A model generated the notes under the pieces. It searched no databases, was not told the DNA's origin, and saw only the letters and a list, made by a program, of their open reading frames with translations. Both the position numbers and the translations under genes were made by a program. From contig JACKOD010000005.1 in assembly GCA_024234505.1 (NCBI GenBank), positions 62,001-126,000 of the forward strand: a stretch of 64,000 nucleotides of DNA, in the 5' to 3' direction. This DNA comes from Hahellaceae bacterium (GTDB taxonomy: Bacteria; Pseudomonadota; Gammaproteobacteria; Pseudomonadales; Oleiphilaceae). The first letter of the stretch is position 1, and each line of letters opens with the position of its first letter. Shown here in pieces: positions 1 through 9,366 of the stretch.

Positions 1-212
1 CGACGATTAACAGCGCACAACGTAAAAGGGTCAGGTCGGGTAATGTGAGTGCCGGTGCGCGATATCTGGTGTGCAATACACACTTCAGTGATTTCCGTTG
101 TGGTATCGCACAAATGACTGATGGCCTGGGAGATGTTATTCGTGTTCAGCCCAAAGTGGCGGAATTGCTGCAACTGACCGACAACGAAGCAATGGTGTTT
201 GCCCCGCTGTAA
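1..212 (+). CDS. aruF: Arginine/ornithine N-succinyltransferase, alpha subunit (C-terminal end only)
   Basis: The frame is open from the window edge (codons from base 3) to TAA at 210-212, giving about 69 C-terminal residues. The segment ARYLVCNTHFSDFRCGI resembles the C-terminal segment YMVSNRSFSGFRVGL of the next gene, aruG. The two are therefore paralogous subunits, as in the AruF/AruG heteromer of Pseudomonas. The enzyme transfers succinyl from succinyl-CoA to the alpha-amino group of arginine, the first step of the AST pathway. Assignment rests on this similarity and on the following aruG-astD-astB genes. The 5' part lies outside the window. Confidence 0.8.
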   Translation, partial: TINSAQRKRVRSGNVSAGARYLVCNTHFSDFRCGIAQMTDGLGDVIRVQPKVAELLQLTDNEAMVFAPL

Positions 213-292
213 TCGGGGGGCACTGGCAAGGCCGTGTCTGGAAGGTGTTCAGACGACAGATGTAACCAGTTAAAAGTTCACAAGGCGGCGTT

Positions 293-1345
293 ATGATGAT
301 TATCCGACCGATTGAACAGAAGGATCTGGACGCGTTATACCACATGGCCGTAAATGCCGGTGTAGGGGTGACGACCTTGCCTGCAAATCGAGATCAGCTG
401 CAGGACAAAATAGAACGAGCCGTTAAGTCTTTCAACGAATCCGTTTCTCCGGAACGCGGCCATTATCTGTTTGTTCTGGAAGATACGGCGCAGTCTCGCG
501 TGGTGGGCGTCTGCGGGATTGAAGCCCGCGTGGGCCTGGAAGATGTCTGGTACAACTACCGCATCAGCATCACAGTCAACGCCTCTGCCGATCTGGCAAT
601 CCATCAGCAAACGCCTACTTTGTATTTAACCAATGATCTGACCAATTGTTCAGAAGTCTGCAGTTTGTTTTTGGAAGCAGATTATCGTAAGGGAGGGAAC
701 GGTTTACTGCTCTCCAAATCACGATTTATGTTTCTGGCTGATTTTCCGCAATATTTCAGTGAAAAAGTCTTTGCCGAAATGCGCGGGGTATCTGATGCCA
801 ATGGAAATTCACCCTTTTGGGAATCACTCGGTAAGAAGTTTTTCTCGCTCGATTTTTCTCGCGCCGATTACCTCACTGGCGTAGGCAATAAGGCCTTTAT
901 CGCAGAACTCATGCCCAAGTATCCCATCTATGTTCCCATGCTGGGTTCCGAGGCACAGCGTGCATTGGGGCAAGTGCATGAAAACACCCGCCCCGCCCGA
1001 GCCATGCTGGAATCGGAAGGTTTTAACTTTAATGGCTTTGTGGATATTTTTGATGGCGGCCCCGTGATCGAAGCCTTTACCAATAACATCCGGGCGGTAC
1101 GCGAAAGCACCAAACGTCACGCCATGGTGGTGCGCCATGTGCCTTCCAGCGACGAATTAGAAGATGACCTGTATATGGTTTCCAATCGTTCGTTTTCCGG
1201 ATTCAGGGTCGGTTTGGTGCGTGCATCACGCATTCGTCATGACACCATTGATATCTCATCAGAACTCGCCGAGCAGTTGCAGATATGTTCGGGCGATACC
1301 GTAAGAATAGTCAGCTTGCGCGATCTTCGGAGCAGTCGGAAATGA
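293..1345 (+). CDS. aruG: Arginine N-succinyltransferase, beta subunit
   Basis: A 350-residue protein of the AstA/AruG family, beginning MMIIRPIEQKDLDALYHMA. It has the expected N-terminal GNAT-like part and the family segments LFLEADYRKGGNGLLLSKSR and FWESLGKKFFSLDF. With AruF it forms the enzyme that makes N2-succinylarginine from arginine and succinyl-CoA in the cytoplasm. Two in-frame ATGs (293 and 296) are possible; the second gives the more usual MIIRP start. It lies 80 bp after aruF and overlaps astD by four bases (ATGA at 1342-1345), so translation is probably coupled. Length is normal for the family. Confidence 0.93.
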   Translation: MMIIRPIEQKDLDALYHMAVNAGVGVTTLPANRDQLQDKIERAVKSFNESVSPERGHYLFVLEDTAQSRVVGVCGIEARVGLEDVWYNYRISITVNASADLAIHQQTPTLYLTNDLTNCSEVCSLFLEADYRKGGNGLLLSKSRFMFLADFPQYFSEKVFAEMRGVSDANGNSPFWESLGKKFFSLDFSRADYLTGVGNKAFIAELMPKYPIYVPMLGSEAQRALGQVHENTRPARAMLESEGFNFNGFVDIFDGGPVIEAFTNNIRAVRESTKRHAMVVRHVPSSDELEDDLYMVSNRSFSGFRVGLVRASRIRHDTIDISSELAEQLQICSGDTVRIVSLRDLRSSRK

Positions 1346-2835
1346 GCCTGATCAAAACCTTAACAGGACAGTTGTACATTGATGGTCGCTGGCGTCAGGG
1401 GGCAGGGGAGCCGTTGCTTTCATTTTGTCCGGTCACCCAGCAGGCCTGTTGGCAAGGTGATCAAGCCATCACCTCGGATGTCAATGACGCGGTGGAGGCG
1501 GCGCGTAGAGCGTTTCCTGCATGGCGACGTATGCCGCTGGCGGCGAGGATTGAAATACTGCAGCGTTTTGCATCGTTGTTGGGCGATAACAAAGCGCATC
1601 TCGCCGAGATCATTGGTATCGAAACCGGCAAACCTTTATGGGAAGCGCTCACCGAAGTCGCCTCGATGATTGGAAAGGTCGCCATCTCCCTGACGGCTTA
1701 TCAGGAGCGTACCGGTTTAAAAGAAACCGATGGCCCGGCAGGCCATGCGGTATTAAGGCATCGCCCCCACGGCGTGGTCGCCGTGTTTGGTCCCTATAAC
1801 TTTCCGGGACATCTGCCAAACGGACATATTGTTCCGGCATTGTTGGCCGGGAATACAGTGGTGTTTAAGCCCAGTGAATTGACCCCCGCGGTGGCCGAGG
1901 CGACGGTCCGGTTGTGGCAGCAGGCCGGATTACCCGATGGCGTGCTGAACCTGCTACAGGGTGCCGTAGATACGGGCGTGGCGTTATCACAACATAAGCA
2001 GTTGGATGGACTCTTTTTTACCGGAAGTTCGGGGACGGGGCACAAGCTGCACGCCCAGTTTGCCGGCCAGCCGGAAAAAATCCTCGCACTGGAAATGGGC
2101 GGTAACAATCCGCTGATTGTGTCTGACCTTCCGACAGAGAGTGCGCTAAAAACGGCGGTGCACCACACGTTGTTTTCTGCCTTTGTTTCGGCGGGACAGC
2201 GTTGCACCTGTGCCCGACGTTTACTTGTTCCGGAGGGCGCACAAGGGGACACTTTCTTGCAGGCACTGGTTGCCGGGGCCGCTAGGTTGAGTGTCGGTGC
2301 CTACAATGATGACCCCCCTCCGTTTATGGGCGCGCTGATATCGGTAGCCGCCGCGAAAGGGTTACTCTCTGCACAAAAGCAATTACTCGCCAATGGGGCG
2401 GTCGCACTGTTGGAAATGCGCGAAGCACGACCCGATACCGCGTTGCTTACGCCCGGTATTCTGGATGTCACTCATGCCACCCGATGCAAGGACGAAGAGT
2501 TCTTTGGCCCGCTATTGCAGGTCATTCGGTACCGTTCTTTTGCACACGCCATCGAAATCGCGAATCAAACCCGGTTTGGCTTAGCCGCCGGATTACTGGG
2601 AGGCGATCGCGCGCAGTATGAACTCCTTCAGGAACATGCTCGCGCAGGAATCATCAATTGGAACAAACCGCTGACCGGTGCCAGTAGTGCCGCGCCTTTT
2701 GGCGGAATCGGCAGCAGTGGCAATCATCGCCCCAGTGCCTACTATGCGGCGGACTATTGTGCTTACCCGGTCGCGTCGCTGGAAGACGAAGAGTTGACAT
2801 TGCCTGCTACGCTGTCACCGGGCATGAACTTTTAA
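1342..2835 (+). CDS. astD: Succinylglutamate-semialdehyde dehydrogenase
   Basis: A 497-residue aldehyde dehydrogenase. It oxidises N-succinylglutamate 5-semialdehyde to N-succinylglutamate with NAD+, step four of the AST pathway. Visible motifs are the nucleotide-binding region VVAVFGPYNFPGHLPNGHI, FFTGSSGTGHKLH, the general-base glutamate in LEMGGNNPLI, the catalytic cysteine segment SAGQRCTCARR, and EEFFGPLLQ near the C-terminus. GQRCTCARR is typical of AstD rather than of generic family members. The frame is open further upstream to 1285, but ATG 1342 (MSLIKTLTGQLYIDG) overlaps the aruG stop as ATGA and matches the family N-terminus. Confidence 0.95.
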   Translation: MSLIKTLTGQLYIDGRWRQGAGEPLLSFCPVTQQACWQGDQAITSDVNDAVEAARRAFPAWRRMPLAARIEILQRFASLLGDNKAHLAEIIGIETGKPLWEALTEVASMIGKVAISLTAYQERTGLKETDGPAGHAVLRHRPHGVVAVFGPYNFPGHLPNGHIVPALLAGNTVVFKPSELTPAVAEATVRLWQQAGLPDGVLNLLQGAVDTGVALSQHKQLDGLFFTGSSGTGHKLHAQFAGQPEKILALEMGGNNPLIVSDLPTESALKTAVHHTLFSAFVSAGQRCTCARRLLVPEGAQGDTFLQALVAGAARLSVGAYNDDPPPFMGALISVAAAKGLLSAQKQLLANGAVALLEMREARPDTALLTPGILDVTHATRCKDEEFFGPLLQVIRYRSFAHAIEIANQTRFGLAAGLLGGDRAQYELLQEHARAGIINWNKPLTGASSAAPFGGIGSSGNHRPSAYYAADYCAYPVASLEDEELTLPATLSPGMNF

Positions 2836-2921
2836 ATGTAAACCTGCCTTTGAGGGGGGTGGCCGTGTTGTCGAGTCCTGCCCGTGCCCGCTAAGGCCCA
2901 CAGTCATCATTGGAGAGTGCT

Positions 2922-4256
2922 ATGCGCGCCCATGAAGTAAATTTTGATGGTCTGGTCGGCCCCACGCATAACTACAGCGGGCTGTCTTATGGCAATGTGG
3001 CCTCGGAAATAAACAGTAGTGACCTGTCTAATCCTAAAGCGGCGGCACTACAGGGGCTACAAAAAATGAAGGCATTGCATGACCTGGGATTTAAGCAGGG
3101 GGTCATTCCGCCGCTGGCGAGGCCATCGATACAAGCGCTGCGGGATATTGGCTTTTCTGGCAGCGAAGCAGAAGTGCTGCAGTCGGCCTATTTACGTTCT
3201 CCGATTTTATTGGCGGCGGCCTCGTCTGCTTCCAGCATGTGGACTGCCAATGCGTGTACGGTGTCGCCCAGTGCCGATACGCAGGATAGCCGTGTTCATT
3301 TTACGCCCGCCAACCTGAATGCAAAATTTCATCGCTCATTGGAGCACCGGGAAACCGGGCGAATTCTCCAGGCTATATTTAATGATGAAAACCACTTTGC
3401 TCATCATGCCGCACTGCCGGCAGTCGCACAGTTCGGCGATGAAGGTGCAGCCAATCACACCCGCTTTTGCGCCGAGTATGACCGAGAGGGGGTGGAGTTC
3501 TTTGTGTATGGACGCGTGGCCTTTGATGAAAGCCAGGACAAGCCAAAGCGTTACCCAGCACGCCAAACCCGTGAAGCGTGTGAGGCCATTGCCCGATTAC
3601 ACGGGCTGCCTGAACAAAGGGTGGTCTATGCTCAGCAAAAGCCGGCGACCATAGATGCAGGGGTGTTTCACAATGATGTGATTGCGGTGGGAAACCGGAA
3701 TGTCCTGTTTTATCACGAAGAAGCCTTTTTACATACCGAATCGGTGTTGGCCAATTTACAGCATAAACTCCAAGGCGCCTCGTTGATTCCCGTCTGCGTT
3801 CGCAATGATGAAGTGTCGGTATTGGATGCGGTGCAGAGTTACCTTTTCAACAGCCAATTGCTCACCAAACCGAATGGTAAAATGCTACTGGTGGTGCCAC
3901 ATGAATGTCGTGAAGTGACTCAGGTTTCCAATTATCTGGACAAGTTAATTGCCTCGGGCGGCCCGATTGATGAAGTGAAGGTCTTCAATCTGACGGAAAG
4001 TATGAAAAATGGCGGCGGGCCGGCCTGCTTGCGTTTGCGGGTAGTACTTACCGAGCAGGAGCGGCTAGCCGCAAATCCGGGTGTTATGATGTCTGAGACA
4101 CTCTATCAACAGCTCACCCAATGGGTTAACAAGCACTATCGGGATCGCCTGACTCAGGCTGATCTGGCCGATCCGGCGCTGTTGCAAGAAAGTCGCACGG
4201 CACTGGATGAGCTGACGCAAATTATGCGTTTAGGTTCTGTGTATCCATTCCAATAG
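2922..4256 (+). CDS. astB: N-succinylarginine dihydrolase
   Basis: A 444-residue guanidino-hydrolase. It splits N2-succinylarginine into N2-succinylornithine, two ammonia and CO2, the second AST step. The start MRAHEVNFDGLVGPTHNYSG is the family signature. The predicted catalytic His lies in DAGVFHNDVIAVGN and the nucleophilic Cys in NGGGPACLRLRVV, both present. A GGAGAG ribosome-binding site at about 2912 favours ATG 2922 over the in-frame ATG at 2910. The 86-bp gap after astD holds no gene. astC, the succinylornithine transaminase, is not in the window and presumably lies upstream of aruF. Confidence 0.95.
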   Translation: MRAHEVNFDGLVGPTHNYSGLSYGNVASEINSSDLSNPKAAALQGLQKMKALHDLGFKQGVIPPLARPSIQALRDIGFSGSEAEVLQSAYLRSPILLAAASSASSMWTANACTVSPSADTQDSRVHFTPANLNAKFHRSLEHRETGRILQAIFNDENHFAHHAALPAVAQFGDEGAANHTRFCAEYDREGVEFFVYGRVAFDESQDKPKRYPARQTREACEAIARLHGLPEQRVVYAQQKPATIDAGVFHNDVIAVGNRNVLFYHEEAFLHTESVLANLQHKLQGASLIPVCVRNDEVSVLDAVQSYLFNSQLLTKPNGKMLLVVPHECREVTQVSNYLDKLIASGGPIDEVKVFNLTESMKNGGGPACLRLRVVLTEQERLAANPGVMMSETLYQQLTQWVNKHYRDRLTQADLADPALLQESRTALDELTQIMRLGSVYPFQ

Positions 4257-4268
4257 CGACTAGCGAGC

Positions 4269-4300
4269 TAAGTACCTCGACAATATTGTTCCGGTACTTA
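4269..4300. terminator. Hairpin between convergent astB and hydrolase genes
   Basis: Arms 4269-4276 (TAAGTACC) and 4293-4300 (GGTACTTA) are perfectly complementary around a 16-base loop. The position between two converging genes suggests a shared transcription end. There is no clear T-run on either side, so it is not a textbook intrinsic terminator. It overlaps the hydrolase stop codon. Confidence 0.35.
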
Positions 4301-5263
4301 ATGGGGCAGATTCCAGTGTAGCGTGTGGTTTGATTGGCCATTGATAAGATGGCGGGCGTTGTCGAACAACTGATCCTGAAAGGCGCGATCCAGTGGAAGC
4401 AGGTGCCCCTTCTCAGGAATCATTACCAGCGAGGCATTGCTCAGTTGCCGGGCGATGTGTTCTGGAAATTCACGCGGAACAAACGAATCCTGCTCGCCTT
4501 GAATCACTACCACAGGCGCGGTGACATCAGCCATTTCAAATCCCCAGTACTGCCATTGCACCTGTAAATCCTGCTCTGAACCGCGGGTGCCCTGTATCAG
4601 CGCTTCCTGCTGCCCCCGGATGAATAAATCGGCAGGGCCAGGTGACGACAGGAATCGACGATCAGAGGCCGGCATCAGTCGGGTGGCTTCCCGGTAATAG
4701 GTTTGTGGTCGATATAAGTCTGCCCATCGCATCATTTTCAGTATGGAAGTGAAAATCAGTGGATGCTGTTTGGAGAGCGAGGCACCCGGAAATCCACGGC
4801 TTTTCATAAAATTGATCGCATCAGGAAAGCGGCTGAAGTCGGTATAGCCGGCAATGGCAAACGTAAACGCGACGGCTTCCGGTTGATAATAGGTGGTTGC
4901 AATCACTGGTGGCGCGCCGCTGGACCATCCCAGTAAGCCATAACGTGCAATGCCCTTGCTGGCGGCAACCGTGGCAACATCGTTTGCAAAACTGTGAAGG
5001 TCGTAGGGGCTAACAAAATCTGAACCTCCAAATCCGGGCCGGTCGAAGGTGATGAGTCGGAAACCTTTGAGTCGGGCAACTTCATCGAAATAAAGTAATT
5101 CAAGGCGTGAGCCCGGATTGCCGTGAGCATAAAAAACCGGAAAACCTTCCGGGTCTCCTTGCTCAAGTACTGCCAGCACCCGACCACCGACGTCAACCCG
5201 TTGTGGCAAGGCTTGCTCTACACAGCGTTGATTGGCGGTGGCGAGTCTTTCTCCGGGGGTCAT
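4298..5263 (-). CDS. Alpha/beta-fold hydrolase
   Basis: A 321-residue alpha/beta hydrolase (321 codons from ATG 5263). The nucleophile elbow is GWSSG in YGLLGWSSGAPP. The likely acid is Asp in GEQDSFVP and the catalytic His lies in EKGHLLPLD, so the triad looks complete. The oxyanion region YAHGNPGSRLE precedes it. The substrate cannot be told from sequence. The frame opens upstream to 5293, but GGAG seven bases ahead of ATG 5263 marks the likely start (MTPGERLATANQ). It lies 84 bp downstream of ndh on the same strand, converging on astB. A link with arginine catabolism is not shown. Confidence 0.8.
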   Translation of the reverse strand: MTPGERLATANQRCVEQALPQRVDVGGRVLAVLEQGDPEGFPVFYAHGNPGSRLELLYFDEVARLKGFRLITFDRPGFGGSDFVSPYDLHSFANDVATVAASKGIARYGLLGWSSGAPPVIATTYYQPEAVAFTFAIAGYTDFSRFPDAINFMKSRGFPGASLSKQHPLIFTSILKMMRWADLYRPQTYYREATRLMPASDRRFLSSPGPADLFIRGQQEALIQGTRGSEQDLQVQWQYWGFEMADVTAPVVVIQGEQDSFVPREFPEHIARQLSNASLVMIPEKGHLLPLDRAFQDQLFDNARHLINGQSNHTLHWNLPH

Positions 5264-5347
5264 TGCTTGCTCCTGCCAGCGACAGGGGATCAAATCCTAC
5301 AGAATTGATCTCCCGCGTCTCTTGATTGCTGCAGCACCCCTTCGAAG

Positions 5348-6652
5348 TTAATGGAGTTTCAGGCGGGGATGCAGGGCTTTGTTAATCCGGTCACTGAGCC
5401 AGATCAGTCCCGTACGAAAAAGTCCATGAAGGGCAATCTGGTGCATCCGGTACAGAGAAATATAGAACATTCTCGCGACTTTGCCTTCGATCATCATGCT
5501 TTTGCCGCTGAGGTTGCCCATCAAATTACCTACGGCGGTATATTTGCTGAATGAAATAAGCGAGCCTCTGTCGTGATAAACATAATTCACAGGAGCCTTG
5601 CCCTGTAGCCGATTCTCCAGCGTGGATGCCAGTGTCATGGCTTGTTGGTGTGCAGCTTGGGCGCGAGGAGGAACGGGACGCTCCTGACCTGGTTGCGGGC
5701 AGGCGGCACAATCACCAAATGAGAAAATATTTGCATCTTCTGTGGTCTGAAGTGCCTGTGTCACCATCAACTGGTTAATTCGGTTGACTTCCAGTCCTGA
5801 GAGCGTCGTCAGAAAATCGGGTGCTTTAATTCCGGCGGCCCACACTTTAATGTCTGCACGCAGAACGTCACCATTTTTTAGCGTGAGTCCCTGAGCATCA
5901 ATGCTGGCCACGGCATTACTGGTAATAACCGTGACGCCCAGATTGGTCAGCTCTTGCGTGGCGGCCTTGGAGAGCCGTTCGGGCAGCGCCGGCAATATCC
6001 GATCGGTGGCTTCGATAACCGTGAGTTCCACATCCAGCGGATGAACGTGATGCAATCCGTAAAAAGGCAGCTCATGTGACGCATGGCGTAACTCCGCCGC
6101 CAATTCCACACCCGTGGCTCCAGCACCCACAATGGCAATACGTAATTTTCTGGGTGTACCTTTAGGGCTGTGCTCAGTACGCAAAAAAGAGTTCAGCAAC
6201 AGCTTGTGAAAACGTCGGGCCTGACTCAGATTGTCGAGAAACAGCGCATGTTCCTTGGCGCCAGGGGTGCCAAAATCATTCGCGGTACTACCGACGGCAA
6301 TCACCAGCGTATCGTAGGCAATATGGCGTTCCGCCACGACTTCCTGCCCTTCGGCATCAAGAATCGGACTCAGTACGACTTCTCGCTGGGTGCGATCCAG
6401 TCCGGTCATGCGGCCCAGTTGGAATTCAAAGCCATGCTGTTTTGCGTGAGCACGAAAATTAACTTCATTGGCATTGGAATCCATTGAGCCCGCAGCGACT
6501 TCATGTAGCAGTGGTTTCCACACGTGGGTGAGTACGGCGTCGATGAGCGTAATGCGCGCGCGCTGCTTTTTGCCCAGACGGTTTCCGAGCCGCGTGGCGA
6601 GTTCCAGGCCTCCGGCGCCGCCACCCACAATAACAATATGATGATTTGGCAT
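5348..6652 (-). CDS. ndh: Type II NADH:quinone oxidoreductase
   Basis: A 434-residue FAD protein that oxidises NADH and reduces membrane quinone without pumping protons. The N-terminal FAD-binding Rossmann motif is VIVGGGAGGLELA and the NAD-binding motif is AIVGAGATGVELAAELRHA. The second FAD-contact region is NIFSFGDCAACP. The C-terminal part is basic and amphipathic, as expected for peripheral membrane association. ATG 6652 (MPNHHIVIVGGGAGG) is chosen because the fold begins there; the longer frame to 6727 would read through the hairpin at 6672-6726. It lies 165 bp downstream of astE on the same strand. Confidence 0.88.
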   Translation of the reverse strand: MPNHHIVIVGGGAGGLELATRLGNRLGKKQRARITLIDAVLTHVWKPLLHEVAAGSMDSNANEVNFRAHAKQHGFEFQLGRMTGLDRTQREVVLSPILDAEGQEVVAERHIAYDTLVIAVGSTANDFGTPGAKEHALFLDNLSQARRFHKLLLNSFLRTEHSPKGTPRKLRIAIVGAGATGVELAAELRHASHELPFYGLHHVHPLDVELTVIEATDRILPALPERLSKAATQELTNLGVTVITSNAVASIDAQGLTLKNGDVLRADIKVWAAGIKAPDFLTTLSGLEVNRINQLMVTQALQTTEDANIFSFGDCAACPQPGQERPVPPRAQAAHQQAMTLASTLENRLQGKAPVNYVYHDRGSLISFSKYTAVGNLMGNLSGKSMMIEGKVARMFYISLYRMHQIALHGLFRTGLIWLSDRINKALHPRLKLH

Positions 6653-6671
6653 AAATCTATATCCTGCAGAA

Positions 6672-6726
6672 TGTGTACAGGCAAAGAGGGAAAGCGTTAC
6701 AAAAGGGCCCTCTTTGCCTGTGCACA
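6672..6726 (-). promoter_or_regulatory. Long hairpin in the ndh leader, after astE
   Basis: Arms 6672-6690 and 6708-6726 pair over 19 positions; the inner 14 (6677-6690 with 6708-6721) are perfect Watson-Crick pairs, and one outer pair is G-T. The loop is 17 bases. No T-run follows in the - direction, so it is unlikely to be a simple terminator. It may protect the astE mRNA 3' end or affect ndh expression (inference). Confidence 0.5.
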
Positions 6727-6817
6727 CGGATGCAGTATGAACTTGATCACACTATTTGAGGCGCATTGTAGAGAAATAGCGAGTCTGTGCAACCCCGTTG
6801 AGGCGCTGAGCGGGAAA

Positions 6818-7843
6818 TCAGGCAGGGTTTATCAGCTTAAGCATCAGACCGGCGCGCTGGCCAACAGGCACCACCGGATTAGGGAAAATCAGATACTGGC
6901 TGTCGCCTTCCACCTGATATTGCTGATTCGAATCTTTCCAGATCAACGATCCGTCAGGAAATTCAGTAAAATTAGCCGACGCTTTGTCAACGCAGAGCTC
7001 AAAGTTGTCCGAAGTCCGAATAATCTCGTGACAGACCGAAAATAGCCGAGCTGCCGAAGCCTCGCAGGCGGGGGGGATGCGATTGGACAGATACGCTTCC
7101 AGTTGTAGTCGAAGGGCATTCAGTCGCGTCAGATCATTTTTCCCAAAGGGGCCGATGCTGCCTAATTCCAGGGTGAAGCTTTCTGCATTGAAGGTTTGTG
7201 CTGTCCATGCAGAAAAGGTGGAGGCGGGCTTGTTCTGGAGCACGATTGCCTGAATACCGGCTTGTTCAAGCCATTGTTTTTGAGTCTGGGCCAACACTCG
7301 GTCTTCCACGTAGGGGTAGAGCGCAAATTGCTCGTAGACCGACCCTCGTATTGCTGTATGCAAATCCAGATGGAACAGTTTTTCCGCGTCTTTCGCAAAA
7401 TCGGATACGGCTTTTTCAATGATTGCGGCTCTCGGGCTTTCGACATGCTCCCGGTAGCTTTCCTGGCGGTACTTGCCACAAAACAAGCGATTGAGATTGA
7501 AGTCGATATGTCGCAAACCCTGTGTCATTGCGGGTGGGTTACCGAAGATAAAGAGTGCATCACAGCAGAGCGGTATCTGCTGGCTCAGTATGCCATTCAC
7601 CAGCGCATTGCAGAGTTCGATTGGTGCAGTTTCGTCGCCGTGCACTCCGGAAGATAGTACCACTTTTCGCTTTTGACACTGCTTGTCGGTGGGGGTAAGA
7701 CGAAGGATGCCGGTGCTGACTCGTTCGGCGACAATGCCATTGTCTTGCACCGTAGAAATTGCCGGCAGATCACAATTGGCATGTGCCAGTGTATGGCTCA
7801 GAAAATCGCGATAGTGATCAAATAGCTCTGTTTGGTTGTGCAT
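6818..7843 (-). CDS. astE: Succinylglutamate desuccinylase
   Basis: A 341-residue zinc carboxypeptidase-like enzyme of the AstE/aspartoacylase family. It hydrolyses N-succinylglutamate to succinate and glutamate, the last AST step. The zinc-site segment SSGVHGDETAPIE carries the His and Glu ligands. FGNPPAM, HLDLHTAIRGS (third ligand region) and FTLELGSIGPFG (catalytic Glu region) follow in the family order. It is physically separate from aruFG-astDB: here it closes the - strand transport operon, 47 bp after aotM. A GGAAAAG-type ribosome-binding site precedes ATG 7843. Confidence 0.94.
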   Translation of the reverse strand: MHNQTELFDHYRDFLSHTLAHANCDLPAISTVQDNGIVAERVSTGILRLTPTDKQCQKRKVVLSSGVHGDETAPIELCNALVNGILSQQIPLCCDALFIFGNPPAMTQGLRHIDFNLNRLFCGKYRQESYREHVESPRAAIIEKAVSDFAKDAEKLFHLDLHTAIRGSVYEQFALYPYVEDRVLAQTQKQWLEQAGIQAIVLQNKPASTFSAWTAQTFNAESFTLELGSIGPFGKNDLTRLNALRLQLEAYLSNRIPPACEASAARLFSVCHEIIRTSDNFELCVDKASANFTEFPDGSLIWKDSNQQYQVEGDSQYLIFPNPVVPVGQRAGLMLKLINPA

Positions 7844-7890
7844 ACTTTTCCACTCTCGGAACTCAGGAAACGCCGATTCCTCAAATAAAT

Positions 7891-8607
7891 TTAGGACAGA
7901 GGTTTCAAATGCGCCAGCAGCCGGTTTTCGAGTTTTCTAAACGAATAGATAAGTAAAAATGTAATACACAGATAAATACCTGCGACAAAAATGAACGCTT
8001 CGAACGGCGCGTAAAACCGTGCATAGATATCTCTGGCGGCGCCGGTGAGGTCAACGATCGTCACCACACTGGCAATCGAGCTGGCATGAACCATTAATAT
8101 GACTTCGTTGGCATACGCAGGTAGGGCGCGACGAAATGCGCTGGGTAGAATTATCCGCCGCATCATCAGCGCTCGTGACATGCCATAGGCTTTAGCTGCT
8201 TCGATTTCGCCACGTGGTGTGGTGGCAATGGCACCACGGATGATTTCAGCGGTGTAAGCGGCGGTGTTGAGCACAAAGGCAATCAGGCAGGGATAAAAGG
8301 CATCCTGAAAAATCGGCCAGAAGATCGATTCCTGAATGCCGTTAATCAGGGTAACGCCATAGTAAATCATGTACAGCTGGATCAGTAATGGCGTGCCTCT
8401 GAATATATACACATAGAGCCAGATTGGGCGGCTGATCCAGGGATTTTTTGACGAGCGCAGAATTCCCAAGGGAACCGCGATGATCAAACCAATCAACAGA
8501 GAAACAAATACCAGCTGAACGGTAGTAACGAATCCCGACCAGTAATGAGCCAGCGTGGTGGCATTAAAAATGTCGTTTTGTGCGAGTAGCGCATTTAGCC
8601 ATTCCAT
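7891..8607 (-). CDS. aotM: Arginine/ornithine-type ABC transporter permease (M subunit)
   Basis: A 238-residue inner-membrane permease of the polar amino acid (His/Glu/Gln/Arg/opine) type. Several hydrophobic segments are visible, starting with VTTVQLVFVSLLIGLIIAVP. The cytoplasmic coupling (EAA) region is EIEAAKAYGMSRALMMRRI. It forms a heterodimeric channel with the Q subunit. The ATG shares its first base with the preceding stop (TGATG at 8605-8609), so the pair is translationally coupled. Substrate assignment to basic amino acids rests on co-location with astE. Confidence 0.88.
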   Translation of the reverse strand: MEWLNALLAQNDIFNATTLAHYWSGFVTTVQLVFVSLLIGLIIAVPLGILRSSKNPWISRPIWLYVYIFRGTPLLIQLYMIYYGVTLINGIQESIFWPIFQDAFYPCLIAFVLNTAAYTAEIIRGAIATTPRGEIEAAKAYGMSRALMMRRIILPSAFRRALPAYANEVILMVHASSIASVVTIVDLTGAARDIYARFYAPFEAFIFVAGIYLCITFLLIYSFRKLENRLLAHLKPLS

Positions 8608-9347
8608 CAGGTCGCCCCCCGGTGTATGCCCGCACTATATTTTCGTTCGAGTTTATTAAGCATCCACTCAGAAAGTGAAGTCAAAACCAGATAGGCCATC
8701 GCCACCGGAATAAAAAACATAAAGGGCTCGTGAACTGCTTTGGAGGCTTCAGATGCCAAACGTACCATATCCGATAAGCCGATGACGCTGACCAGTGCGG
8801 TGGTTTTCAACAGAACCAGCCAGTTATTGCCTATGCCGGGTAGGGCATGGCGCATCATTTGCGGAAACATAATACGTATGAATATTTGCCATGGTGTCAT
8901 GCCATACGCCTTTCCGGCTTCAATCTGGCCATTCTCCACTGCCTGGAAGGCTCCCCGGAATGTTTCAGCCATATAGGCGCCAAAAATAAAACCGATTGTG
9001 ACGACGCCGGCAAAAAACTCATTAATATTAAAAAATATTTCCCATTCATAGGTGTCGTAGAGCCAGTCGGACAGGTTATTCATTGCCATTTGTCCGCCGA
9101 AGAAAATCAGCATCATCAATACGAGGTCAGGTACACCGCGAATCAGCGTGGTATAAGTTGTCGCGATACCTTTGAGAATAAGATTGGACGATAGCTTGGC
9201 GGATGCTCCCAGTAACCCGAGCATCACTGAAAGCAGTAGCGAGAGAAAAGCCACCTCAATCGTAATGATGGCTCCATCGATAATCGGCGGGCCGTATTGG
9301 CAAAGATTAACGAATGTCGATGGCACGCTTTCGCAGAATGGACTCAT
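8607..9347 (-). CDS. aotQ: Arginine/ornithine-type ABC transporter permease (Q subunit)
   Basis: A 246-residue permease of the HisQ/AotQ type. It has hydrophobic membrane segments and the EAA-type coupling loop QIEAGKAYGMTPWQIFIRI. The segment GVPDLVLMMLIFFGGQ is typical of the HisQ side of these heterodimers. It overlaps aotM by one base. A 92-bp spacer containing a large hairpin separates it from the binding-protein gene upstream. It sits in the inner membrane with AotM and is energised by the ATPase encoded at the head of the operon. Confidence 0.88.
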   Translation of the reverse strand: MSPFCESVPSTFVNLCQYGPPIIDGAIITIEVAFLSLLLSVMLGLLGASAKLSSNLILKGIATTYTTLIRGVPDLVLMMLIFFGGQMAMNNLSDWLYDTYEWEIFFNINEFFAGVVTIGFIFGAYMAETFRGAFQAVENGQIEAGKAYGMTPWQIFIRIMFPQMMRHALPGIGNNWLVLLKTTALVSVIGLSDMVRLASEASKAVHEPFMFFIPVAMAYLVLTSLSEWMLNKLERKYSAGIHRGAT

Positions 9348-9366
9348 TTTAACGACCCGGTAAGTA

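Noticed and set aside
5348..6727. Longer ndh start at 6727
   Set aside because: The extra 25 codons run through the long hairpin and do not resemble the family N-terminus; the FAD motif starts right after ATG 6652.
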